From NCBI GenBank assembly GCA_017475005.1, contig JAFVGI010000003.1, forward strand, positions 1-49,189: a stretch of 49,189 nt of DNA, read 5' to 3'. Positions 23,459 to 32,010 of this stretch are shown in pieces. The notes under the pieces were generated by a model. The model saw nothing but the letters and a program-made list of their open reading frames with translations. It was not told where the DNA came from and ran no database searches. Every line of letters begins with the position of its first letter. Positions within the stretch are counted from its first letter, which is position 1. This DNA is from Prevotella sp. (GTDB lineage Bacteria; Bacteroidota; Bacteroidia; Bacteroidales; Bacteroidaceae). The position numbers and the translations under genes are program-made.

Positions 23459-24973
23459 TTTATAACTCGCTTTTCGCGCTTCTGTCTTAGCTACCGTAGC
23501 AAACTCCTTTGGAGAGATGGTAACAGGTTGTCTCATAAACTCTGGACGGTTGTAGGACTTCGTCAGGAGAATATTATATTCGGGATTCTTCTGTGGTACA
23601 GCAAATGCCTTGCAACATTTAGGAACTTGTCCAGCCGCAGGCTTGGGGAAATAAGAGATGTATGGTCTGGTATAGTTGCCGTCTTCACGTCGTGAGTCTG
23701 TCATTATCCAACGTCCGTTGCTTGAGAAGGAGGGATAACTCTCGGATAGTGATGAGTTCAGACCATTGAGGCGGTATATGCTATCTGGTTGCTGAAGGTC
23801 GACAAGATAGATATCGGCCTCATTATGCCATACGTGGAAACATCCGAAATCACCCAATGCAAACACCAGATATCGTCCATCGGGCGACAGACGAGGCAGG
23901 GTTGCCGACTTATCGCGAGAGGCAGCATCAAAGACCATCTCTGCTTCTCCGAAGGTATGTGTATGTGGATTGAAGGAACGGCGCATAATATTATATTTTA
24001 TCTCACCGAAGCGTTGAATCACCTGTCTCTCCTTAGACGTGGTGTCATTAGCAGCATACTCAAAAAGAGCATCACAGTAATATAATGTCTTACCGTCAGG
24101 ACTCCATATTGGGAAAGACTCAAGATGGTTGCTGTCATTGCATATAGTGCTGACAGTATTCTTATCAACATCGTAGAGAATGAGATCAGAAGCAGTATCA
24201 AAAACCTCTATCTTTCCATTGTCCTTCATACGGAAAGTCTGCATGGTATTATTGGTGGAAAAGGCAACGAGGTTAAGGGATGGATGCCAAGCAGGATATA
24301 CACCGCTACTGATAGTTCTGTCGGTCTTCAAATCAACCTTTTGTATCTTGCCGTTGTCAACAATCATCGTTCCACCCCAGTTCTGTCTCATGTGAAAGAG
24401 CATACGGGAGGTGGAGTAGTTCTGGTAGGAATGACAATTGATGCACTGTCCTTTTTCCTCTGTCTGTACCAAGCGATTGGTGTAAATGTCTGATTCGTCA
24501 AAGTTGGTTATGTTGCGCTGTGCCAGGACGAGATCTTCGTATGCCACATAGGATGGTTGAATGAGACGATATGAGATATATGGGTCAATAGTGTCATTGG
24601 AGATATACAGTTGGAATGGCGCGTATGCCTTCCAAGAATCTCCATTATTGCAAAAGACCTCAACAGTAATACTCTTACCTTTCGCAGCATCGCGTATTGT
24701 TGCCCAGTCATCATCGTCAATGATAACCTTATTGTCTTCGCCAAAGACGTATTCCATATTCTCAAAGGAGAACCGTGCAACTACTTCCTGTGCATCCTTT
24801 ACCATAAAGTTGGGGGCACACAGATTTGCCGGAAGCGTTACGTCGGTATAGTCAGGATATATGGATGGCTTGGAGTCTATACGCTGAGCATTCTCTGGTA
24901 CGGAGGGACCGGAACAGGAAAAAAAGAAGTATGATGTAAGAAGTATGATGTAAGATGTGAGATGCTTATACAT
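23456..24973 (-). CDS. PD40 beta-propeller lipoprotein with a c-type haem motif
   Basis: A 505-residue lipoprotein (lipobox FFSC, Cys20). Residues about 40-150 form a beta-rich domain. CINCH at 177-181 is a classical CxxCH haem c attachment motif. From about 215 to 480 there are TolB-like PD40 blades such as GVYPAWHPSLNLVAFS, SFPIWSPDGKTLYYC, LPRLSPDGRYLVFA and SYPSFSSNGRWIMT. It sits just after a DUF6057 membrane protein, its usual neighbour. The combination suggests a surface or periplasmic redox-linked protein of unknown task. The signal core (SYIILLTSYFFF) is encoded by a 14-bp repeat. Confidence 0.8.
   Translation of the reverse strand: MYKHLTSYIILLTSYFFFSCSGPSVPENAQRIDSKPSIYPDYTDVTLPANLCAPNFMVKDAQEVVARFSFENMEYVFGEDNKVIIDDDDWATIRDAAKGKSITVEVFCNNGDSWKAYAPFQLYISNDTIDPYISYRLIQPSYVAYEDLVLAQRNITNFDESDIYTNRLVQTEEKGQCINCHSYQNYSTSRMLFHMRQNWGGTMIVDNGKIQKVDLKTDRTISSGVYPAWHPSLNLVAFSTNNTMQTFRMKDNGKIEVFDTASDLILYDVDKNTVSTICNDSNHLESFPIWSPDGKTLYYCDALFEYAANDTTSKERQVIQRFGEIKYNIMRRSFNPHTHTFGEAEMVFDAASRDKSATLPRLSPDGRYLVFALGDFGCFHVWHNEADIYLVDLQQPDSIYRLNGLNSSLSESYPSFSSNGRWIMTDSRREDGNYTRPYISYFPKPAAGQVPKCCKAFAVPQKNPEYNILLTKSYNRPEFMRQPVTISPKEFATVAKTEARKASYK
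24926..24966 (-). repeat. 14-bp repeat (TTACATCATACTTC) encoding a signal-peptide core
   Basis: Two near-perfect copies plus a partial one, read on the minus strand, specify the hydrophobic part of the PD40 lipoprotein signal. Confidence 0.75.
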
Positions 24974-24987
24974 TGCTTGAAAAATTT

Positions 24988-25036
24988 TTTAATAGGACGA
25001 ATAGGTTCAATAGGACTAATAGGACCAATAAATTAA
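24988..25036. repeat. AATAGGACT-type 9-bp repeat between PD40 and DUF6057 genes
   Basis: Units AATAGGACG, AATAGGTTC, AATAGGACT and AATAGGACC occupy the junction, related to the CCCATAAG family. Confidence 0.75.
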
Positions 25037-26745
25037 TAATATGTCGAGCCGTGAACGAAATAGTATGTCCACCAGAAGGTGTCGCTGTATTGTGTGCGCA
25101 TCGCTTCGCCTACTGCCTTTTCGTCCATACCGCTACGCATATATTGTGTTGCTGTTTCCATAAACTGTGGATAACGGTCCAGAATGCGTGCTTTGTCGTA
25201 TGGCATGCGTGAAGAATCGACAGTCTGAGGTTCAAGTTTCCCATATAACAGGGCTGCCTCCTGATAATGTATTGGCATTTCCATATTCTCCCTTTGAGCG
25301 GCAAAACGGAAAAATTGTGTCCAGAAGGTTTTTATGTCCTTGGACATTAGAGCGTATGCCAATCCCATTTCGGTCAGGTAACGGGATGGGGTAGGAGGGA
25401 TGGTGCTGAAGAAGTCGATGAGGAATTTCTCGATGAGACCATTGTCACTACCGGCAAGCTCCGGAAGATGTTCTCGCAGTTCACTGATCTTTTTCGTGTT
25501 TGGCATCTTCCAGTCTTTATAGAACATGGTATGCTGGAGCATGTTAATATATTTCTGTGCCAAGGCCTTTTCCCCATTCACCATGCAAGCTGTTGCCATC
25601 ACCTTGATGTGAGCGATGTTAAGTCCTTGCTCCACGGAATTCTCCATTGCCCAACGATATGCATAGTTTGTCATACCGTGATGGAGATAGATAATAGGTC
25701 CTGCGGTATTTGCAAGACATACCCTAAGCGAATCGCCTGTCTTGGGATGTACTCCATCATCGGGGTAGTTATACATTTCGTTACCGATAGTGCCCTTGTT
25801 AAAGAGCGCGATATTCTTCATCACGATTAGTTCGCGTGTGATATCACATTTCATACGGGCTATTGCATCGAGGGCATCATCCCATCGTTCCTCGTCAATC
25901 GCACGATATACCTTACACTCGGTCCGAAAGGCTTCATCAGAGAAATTATATGCCTGAAGAAAAAGCCCATAGCCGACGAACAATATAATATATAAAGGAG
26001 AAAGAAAGAACAGTGCCTTGCGGCTTTTTAGCTTCAATTCTGGTAACTTGTGCAGCAAAGGCATCAAGAATAAGGCAACGAAGAGGATATGGAAAGGATA
26101 GCCTTTCGAATAGTTCGTATATCCGCTATACTCGAAAACGGGAATGCTGATAGTGAAGGTCTTGGATGTCGGATATGTATCGTACAACGTTGTCCACAAT
26201 ATGGGGGCCGCTATCGTCGCTACCGCCGCCATTGCTCCAAGACTCCATCGCTTATTGAGAAGTAGCATGAATGCAGTACATGCCATCGCCAAGGGGGCGT
26301 AGGAACCGATAAGAGGATAGGAAAGTGCCGTTATGAGACATCCTATAGCTGAAAGATATTTGTTGCTTGAGGTAGAAAGCCATACAAGCAACGATACACA
26401 TAACACACCTAAAGAACCATAGAAATAGTAGCCGGGGAATTTAAGATAGTATATCCAATATCCAAACTGTATGTCTGATGCTATAAGACAAACGATAGGT
26501 ATCAGAAGCAGTGGTGTCCATGCTAACTTAACTTTAAAGGCTTGTTTGAGGGTTAGCAAGGAGGTACACCATATTAGAATCAAGGCTGTAATACCCAGCC
26601 ATGGATAATAGAATAGCTGCGTCAGCCATAATCCTAACCACCTTAATAAACCACCTGGATACTCCATGCATTGATTGAAAAATTCTGGAGTATCAGAGAA
26701 GTACGAACGTAGTTGGGCTACATATAAAATGTCTTCATAATTCAT
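25033..26745 (-). CDS. DUF6057 multispanning membrane protein
   Basis: About 570 residues: roughly ten hydrophobic segments in the first 300 residues (for example LGITALILIWCTSLLTL, GVLCVSLLVWLS, FLSPLYIILFVGYGLFL) followed by a soluble helical half with TPR-like character (WDDALDAIARMKCDITRELI, EKALAQKYINMLQHT). I recognise it as DUF6057, whose gene is often followed by a PD40 lipoprotein as here. The function is unknown. The ATG at 26743-26745 is preferred; three codons earlier is a TTG inside a repeat that spells several ATG and ATT triplets. Confidence 0.75.
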   Translation of the reverse strand: MNYEDILYVAQLRSYFSDTPEFFNQCMEYPGGLLRWLGLWLTQLFYYPWLGITALILIWCTSLLTLKQAFKVKLAWTPLLLIPIVCLIASDIQFGYWIYYLKFPGYYFYGSLGVLCVSLLVWLSTSSNKYLSAIGCLITALSYPLIGSYAPLAMACTAFMLLLNKRWSLGAMAAVATIAAPILWTTLYDTYPTSKTFTISIPVFEYSGYTNYSKGYPFHILFVALFLMPLLHKLPELKLKSRKALFFLSPLYIILFVGYGLFLQAYNFSDEAFRTECKVYRAIDEERWDDALDAIARMKCDITRELIVMKNIALFNKGTIGNEMYNYPDDGVHPKTGDSLRVCLANTAGPIIYLHHGMTNYAYRWAMENSVEQGLNIAHIKVMATACMVNGEKALAQKYINMLQHTMFYKDWKMPNTKKISELREHLPELAGSDNGLIEKFLIDFFSTIPPTPSRYLTEMGLAYALMSKDIKTFWTQFFRFAAQRENMEMPIHYQEAALLYGKLEPQTVDSSRMPYDKARILDRYPQFMETATQYMRSGMDEKAVGEAMRTQYSDTFWWTYYFVHGSTYY

Positions 26746-26777
26746 GATGTTCAATCTTCATTATTCAATGTTCAATA
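26746..26777. repeat. TTCAATGTTCAAT-type repeat upstream of DUF6057
   Basis: TTCAATCTTCATTATTCAAT and a further TGTTCAAT unit fill the 36-base junction between malQ's stop and the DUF6057 start region. Confidence 0.65.
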
Positions 26778-26781
26778 AACT

Positions 26782-29394
26782 TTACCTGCCTGATTGGATT
26801 ATCATTTCAGCAATGTCGTCACAGAAACGGTGATTCTGCATCATATCATCTATATTCAAGTGCATGCGATATCGCCAATAATGGTGTGGGTTTGCGGGAA
26901 TATTAATACGTTCTGCATTAGCATCTGGCAAACGTAGCTCTTCACTTATAGCCAGCCAGTCCTGCATGGAAATGATGCACAGCATAGAGGCTGATTGTAG
27001 GTTTCGCAGCATGATATCACGTGCCAACCATGCTGGTAACGGGTGTGGTGCATCATCGTGGCGACCGAGGACGGTGCTGTAGTAGTTGTGTGCTCTGTCG
27101 TAATCCTCATCCCACCACATACGCAGCGTTGGCATGTCATGCGAGTCCAGGGTACAGACAGAACGATATGGGTAACGCTCCGGTTGCCCGAACTGCAGTC
27201 CGAACTCTTTTGGCATTGATTGTACCTCGAGGGATAGAATACGAAGGTCATTGAGTACTGTTGGTACACAGTCGGGAATCATTCCCAAGTCTTCGGCACA
27301 TACTAACATACGTGTGGCTTCAACAAGACGAGGTAGTTTCTTCATTGCCTCCGTTTGCCAATATTGCGTGTTGCGGCGATAGAAGAAATCATCATACAAG
27401 CGATTGAATGCCTTTTTGTCGCTGTCGCTCAAAAGTATTCTATATATATAACTTTGCTGGGCAGCAATGCGTGGATGATAGAGTTCCGGATTCTTGTGGT
27501 CTTTCAGGAAGAGCACATTGCTAATCAGTGTGTATAATCCATCGCAGAGGTTATCATCATTGGTTACGGCAGCTTCAACCTTACGTTGTGTGTTGTATGC
27601 CTCCTTCATTAGGTATAGGCCGTCCTTATATGGCTCTACGAAGGTGTCGCGCACATAGCTTGCCCTGTCGCCAAAGATGTCTTCGAGGATTTCTTTGGTA
27701 ATATATGGTCGGGTGAAACGCCCTTTTCGCATGTGAAGTCCGTATGCCTCTATCTCGCTGACGGTAAGAGGGAGCGCTGGCTGGAACTGTCCCAACAGTC
27801 CGTGAACGGAATGAACGGGAATTTCCCAAATGCGGAAGAATCCCAGGACATGGTCGATACGGTATGCATCAAAATATTTTTGCATATTGCGGAATCTGCG
27901 TACCCACCACAGGCATCCGTCTTTCAGCATCTCGTCCCAGTTGTATGTTGGGAATCCCCAGTTCTGACCGTTTATAGAGAATTCATCAGGTGGAGCACCG
28001 GCGCTGCCATTGAGGTTAAAGTAGCGAGGGTCTTGCATTACGTCACAGCCATTGCGATGTACGCCAATTGGAATGTCGCCTTTTAGTATTACACGCTTGT
28101 AACGGGCATATTCGTGAGCTTCACGCATTTGCTTTGCAAGCAGGAACTGAACAAAACAATAATACCCATGAGATGCCGGCATATATGCCTTGTCACGAGC
28201 GACACAGAATTTGGCATAGGTGTCAAGCCAGAAATGCTCCTCCTCATACCATGATTTATATTCTGCTGAAGCAAGTACCTTCTTGCCTTCTTGGCGGAAG
28301 AGCATCAGCAGGTATTCATTCTTGGCATTATTGACACGTTCATAGTCTATCTGACGAAGGGCGTTGAGTTCCTGTCTTAATGTTTCAAAGCGCTTTGCTT
28401 GCTCTGCATCCTTCAGTGGAGGTAGCTGTCTAAGGTCGATGTATTGAGGATGTAGCGCAAAGACGCTGATACAAGAGTATGGATATGAGTCTGTCCATGT
28501 GTGTGTGACGGTTGTGTCGTTGATAGGCAATAGTTGCAGGATGCGTTGTCCCGTATAGGCTATCCAGTCTATCATACGTTTTAAATCACCGAAGTCACCG
28601 ACACCGAAGCTGCCCTCTGTGCGTAATGAGAAAACAGGAATCAGAGTGCCTGCTTTCTTTACATTCCATATCTCAAAGAATGCCTGCGGGAGTTCGTACT
28701 CTACTATTTCTCCCTTTCTCATTCGTGGTACTACGATGTGACGGTTATCACATGTTTCCCACATTACGTTTTGCTGAATTACAGGGAAATTGGTGTTAGC
28801 GCGAACTGCTGCAAACTTATATTCCAAATCCTCGCCAACGGTATATTCTGCATCGATGTCACATATCCATTCATTTGGGGCTTGCTCATAACATGGTATG
28901 CCCCTTGAGGTATCCCATTCTCCCAATACAGGATGGCTGCCTGTAAGGATGAGTTTCTCGTCACCACGCAACTGTGGAGCACGAACCTTCAGACGCAGAA
29001 TAGTGGGCGATGTCCTGCGATAACGGGTGACCTTTTCTCTGCGGTTGATGCATTGTGTGAAGGCGGAGCTATAGAGATATGTGTCATGAGGGATTTCAAT
29101 CCATGTGTCATATACAGTGTATTGCTGTACACCTGTCTGGCCTAAGTCAAGACGATGAGCCTGTGTGGTCCATTCCTGTCTCAGTATTTTGTCATCCGAC
29201 TGCAGACTATAGTAATAGTCGAATGGCTCGCTGCCATACTGCCGGAGCTCTGCATCGTTTATTCTCAGTTCAAACGACCAATTGCCGCCAACTTGGGTCA
29301 TCTTATGTACTGTGACTCCATTTCCTTGGCGAATATTAAGACAGATATATTCCCCTTGATTTACTCCGTAGTATATGTTGAAAATTATGTTCAT
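26782..29394 (-). CDS. malQ: 4-alpha-glucanotransferase (GH77) with N-terminal starch-binding domains
   Basis: About 870 residues. The first ~230 hold two carbohydrate-binding modules of the CBM20 type (the second has LILTGSHPVLGEWDTSRGIP), as in plant DPE2-like enzymes. The GH77 barrel follows, with GSFGVGDFGDLKRMIDW, the nucleophile in YRIDHVLGFFRIWEIP, the acid/base in VCAEDLGMIP and the third acid in LDSHDMPTLRMWW. It moves glucan segments between maltodextrins. The ATG at 29394 overlaps the stop of the exchanger gene by 4 bases (ATGA), which decides the start. Together with the GH13 enzyme 5 kb downstream it suggests intracellular maltodextrin use. Confidence 0.93.
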   Translation of the reverse strand: MNIIFNIYYGVNQGEYICLNIRQGNGVTVHKMTQVGGNWSFELRINDAELRQYGSEPFDYYYSLQSDDKILRQEWTTQAHRLDLGQTGVQQYTVYDTWIEIPHDTYLYSSAFTQCINRREKVTRYRRTSPTILRLKVRAPQLRGDEKLILTGSHPVLGEWDTSRGIPCYEQAPNEWICDIDAEYTVGEDLEYKFAAVRANTNFPVIQQNVMWETCDNRHIVVPRMRKGEIVEYELPQAFFEIWNVKKAGTLIPVFSLRTEGSFGVGDFGDLKRMIDWIAYTGQRILQLLPINDTTVTHTWTDSYPYSCISVFALHPQYIDLRQLPPLKDAEQAKRFETLRQELNALRQIDYERVNNAKNEYLLMLFRQEGKKVLASAEYKSWYEEEHFWLDTYAKFCVARDKAYMPASHGYYCFVQFLLAKQMREAHEYARYKRVILKGDIPIGVHRNGCDVMQDPRYFNLNGSAGAPPDEFSINGQNWGFPTYNWDEMLKDGCLWWVRRFRNMQKYFDAYRIDHVLGFFRIWEIPVHSVHGLLGQFQPALPLTVSEIEAYGLHMRKGRFTRPYITKEILEDIFGDRASYVRDTFVEPYKDGLYLMKEAYNTQRKVEAAVTNDDNLCDGLYTLISNVLFLKDHKNPELYHPRIAAQQSYIYRILLSDSDKKAFNRLYDDFFYRRNTQYWQTEAMKKLPRLVEATRMLVCAEDLGMIPDCVPTVLNDLRILSLEVQSMPKEFGLQFGQPERYPYRSVCTLDSHDMPTLRMWWDEDYDRAHNYYSTVLGRHDDAPHPLPAWLARDIMLRNLQSASMLCIISMQDWLAISEELRLPDANAERINIPANPHHYWRYRMHLNIDDMMQNHRFCDDIAEMIIQSGR

Positions 29395-30371
29395 ATAACG
29401 AGATATGTGTAATAAGCAATTGCCATAATGACCAGGATGGCCCCTTCTGTTCGTGTTATAATGAGTGTTTTCTGTCCAAAGGCTGTCAGTATCCAAAGCA
29501 GTACGGATGCTCCGAGCAATGCGAGAATGTCTGTCGCTGTAACGCCTCCAATACCAAGAGGGAAGATAACTGCTGATGTTCCTAGGACGAAGAATACATT
29601 GAAGACAACGCTACCGACCACATTACCTAAGGCCATAGCGGTGTCGCCTTTTTTTGCTGCCATAACAGATGCTGCCAACTCCGGTGCTGACGTACCGGCA
29701 GACACAATAGTCAGTGCGATAACCGATTCGCTGATTCCTATCCAACGTGCTATGCCGGAAGCTCCCTCAACAAGTCCGTCTCCACCAGCAACGAGTAATA
29801 CCAAACCGATGATTGCCAAAAGAATGTTTTTCCATAATGGCTTTGGCTTGATATTGTTATCGTTGTCGTCGGTGTTGTTTTGATCTTTTTTTGCAATGGA
29901 CATGGTGTATGCCATAAAGACAACGAATGTGCATAGCATCAGCAAACCATCACTTCGTGAAATGGAATTATTCACAGGATTCCCATTGCCTTCAAAGTAA
30001 CTGTCAAAAGCAGTAATCGCGATGAATAGACTGGAGAGTACGACAAAAGGAACGTCGTATTTCATGTTCCGTCTATCGATTGTTATCGGCATTACGAGAG
30101 CTGTTATTCCTACGATACCGAGAATATTAAAGATATTAGAACCGACAACATTACCCAGAGCCATATCCACATTTCCCTTGATTGCAGAAACGACGCTGAC
30201 CACAAATTCGGGTGCAGAACTGCCTACTGCAACAATGGTAAGTCCCACCACTATGGTTGGGATGCCAAAGTGGTGGGCTATTGATGCTGCTCCGTCGGTG
30301 AGCCAGTCAGCTCCTTTGATGATAGCTACCAGCCCAATGACGAACTCTAATACGAGGATTAGTTCTTGCAT
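29391..30371 (-). CDS. Calcium/sodium antiporter (CaCA family, YrbG-like)
   Basis: A 326-residue inner-membrane exchanger with ten predicted helices. The two alpha repeats are clear: VGSSAPEFVVSV with NVVGSNIFNILG in the first half and AGTSAPELAASV with NVVGSVVFNVFFVLG in the second. The central loop is acidic/basic (KKDQNNTDDNDNN). It exports Ca2+ in exchange for Na+ or H+. Its ATG shares one base with the fumarase stop (TAATG), and it overlaps malQ by 4 bases. Confidence 0.92.
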   Translation of the reverse strand: MQELILVLEFVIGLVAIIKGADWLTDGAASIAHHFGIPTIVVGLTIVAVGSSAPEFVVSVVSAIKGNVDMALGNVVGSNIFNILGIVGITALVMPITIDRRNMKYDVPFVVLSSLFIAITAFDSYFEGNGNPVNNSISRSDGLLMLCTFVVFMAYTMSIAKKDQNNTDDNDNNIKPKPLWKNILLAIIGLVLLVAGGDGLVEGASGIARWIGISESVIALTIVSAGTSAPELAASVMAAKKGDTAMALGNVVGSVVFNVFFVLGTSAVIFPLGIGGVTATDILALLGASVLLWILTAFGQKTLIITRTEGAILVIMAIAYYTYLVI

Positions 30372-31990
30372 TAAAATTTCTTGAAGAAATCATTGCCCTT
30401 GTCATCAACGAGGATGAAAGCAGGGAAGTTCTCAACACGTATTTTCCAGATAGCCTCCATACCTAACTCCGGATATTCCACGCATTCAATGCTCTTGATA
30501 TTGCTGGAAGAGAGGTATGCTGCTGGTCCACCGATAGAACCGAGATAGAAACCACCATGCTTCTTGCAGGCATCGGTGACTACCTGTGTGCGGTTACCCT
30601 TTGCTATCATTACTAATGAACCACCATTGTCCTGGAATTCGTCGCAGTATGGATCCATACGGTTTGCTGTTGTTGGTCCCATAGAGCCGCAAGGCATTCC
30701 TGCTGGTGTCTTGGCTGGTCCGGCATACAGTACAGGATGGTCCTTGAAATATTGTGGCATACCCTCACCGGCATCCAGACGTGCCTTAATCTTTGCGTGA
30801 GCAATATCACGGGCAACAATGATGGTGCCGTTGAGGCTTACACGTGTTGATACAGGATATTTTGAGAGTTCCTTACAAACCTCTGATATTGGCTGGTCGA
30901 GATTTATCTGTATAGCATCTCCTTCGCCTGCCTGACGCAGTGCTTCTGGAATCAGCTCGTATGGTTTGTCGTCCATCTTCTCAATCCAGATACCATCCTT
31001 GTTTATCTTTGCCTTGATGTTACGGTCGGCAGAACAAGAAACACCGAGTCCGATAGGACATGATGCTCCGTGACGTGGTAAACGTACTACTCTTACGTCG
31101 TGAGCGAAGGCAGTACCACCGAACTGTGCTCCGAAGCCAATCTTCTTTGCTTCTTCAAGAAGTTGTTTCTCGAGTTCTACATCACGGAAGGCACGTCCTG
31201 TCTCGTCACCTGTTGTTGGCAGAGAGTCATAGAACTTTGTAGAAGCCAGCTTCACGGTCAGCAGATTCTTCTCTGCAGAGGTGCCACCGATTACGAAGGC
31301 GATGTGGTATGGTGGGCATGCTGCTGTGCCGAGACTCTTCATCTTCTCAACGAGGAAAGGAACAAGAGTGCCTGGATTCTGTATGCGGGCCTTTGTCTCT
31401 TGATAAAGGTATGTCTTGTTTGCAGAACCGCCACCCTTTACAACACACAGGAACTTATACTCCATGCCGTGCGTTGCCTCGATGTCTATCTGTGCTGGCA
31501 GGTTACACTTTGTATTTACCTCGTTATACATATCCAGAGGAGCGTTTTGAGAATAGCGCAGATTGTCTGAGGTGTATGTGTTATAGACACCCTTTGCCAG
31601 TGGCTCTTCGTCTTCAAAACCAGTCCATACCTGCTGTCCCTTCTCGCCGTGAATGATGGCAGTACCGGTATCCTGACAGAAAGGTAACTGTCCCTTGCAT
31701 GCCACCTCTGCGTTGCGGAGCATTGTCAGTGCTACATACTTATCATTATCGCTGGCTTCCGGGGAGTTGAGGATGCTTGCCACCTTCTCGTTGTGCTCAC
31801 GGCGGAGCATGAAGTTTACATCATGAAAAGCCTGTGTGGTGAGCAGCTCCAAAGCTTCTTTGCTGACCTTAAGGATTGGGGTACCCTCAAATTCGCTTAC
31901 GCTGACGCCGTCCTTTGAAATAAGACGATACTCTGTCTTGTCCTCGCCCAACTGGAACATTGGGGCGTACTTAAATTCTACGTTTGCCAT
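30371..31990 (-). CDS. Class I fumarate hydratase (4Fe-4S)
   Basis: A 539-residue iron-sulfur fumarase that interconverts fumarate and malate; in anaerobic Bacteroidota it serves the reductive branch leading to succinate. Cysteines for the cluster are in [27 protein letters not shown] and [17 protein letters not shown], and the C-terminal beta domain ends [20 protein letters not shown]-like. It lies 20 bases after the M16 peptidase gene and is translationally coupled to the exchanger. Oxygen-sensitive by nature of its cluster. Confidence 0.95.
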   Translation of the reverse strand: MANVEFKYAPMFQLGEDKTEYRLISKDGVSVSEFEGTPILKVSKEALELLTTQAFHDVNFMLRREHNEKVASILNSPEASDNDKYVALTMLRNAEVACKGQLPFCQDTGTAIIHGEKGQQVWTGFEDEEPLAKGVYNTYTSDNLRYSQNAPLDMYNEVNTKCNLPAQIDIEATHGMEYKFLCVVKGGGSANKTYLYQETKARIQNPGTLVPFLVEKMKSLGTAACPPYHIAFVIGGTSAEKNLLTVKLASTKFYDSLPTTGDETGRAFRDVELEKQLLEEAKKIGFGAQFGGTAFAHDVRVVRLPRHGASCPIGLGVSCSADRNIKAKINKDGIWIEKMDDKPYELIPEALRQAGEGDAIQINLDQPISEVCKELSKYPVSTRVSLNGTIIVARDIAHAKIKARLDAGEGMPQYFKDHPVLYAGPAKTPAGMPCGSMGPTTANRMDPYCDEFQDNGGSLVMIAKGNRTQVVTDACKKHGGFYLGSIGGPAAYLSSSNIKSIECVEYPELGMEAIWKIRVENFPAFILVDDKGNDFFKKF

Positions 31991-32010
31991 AATGTTTTTA
32001 TATTTTTGGT

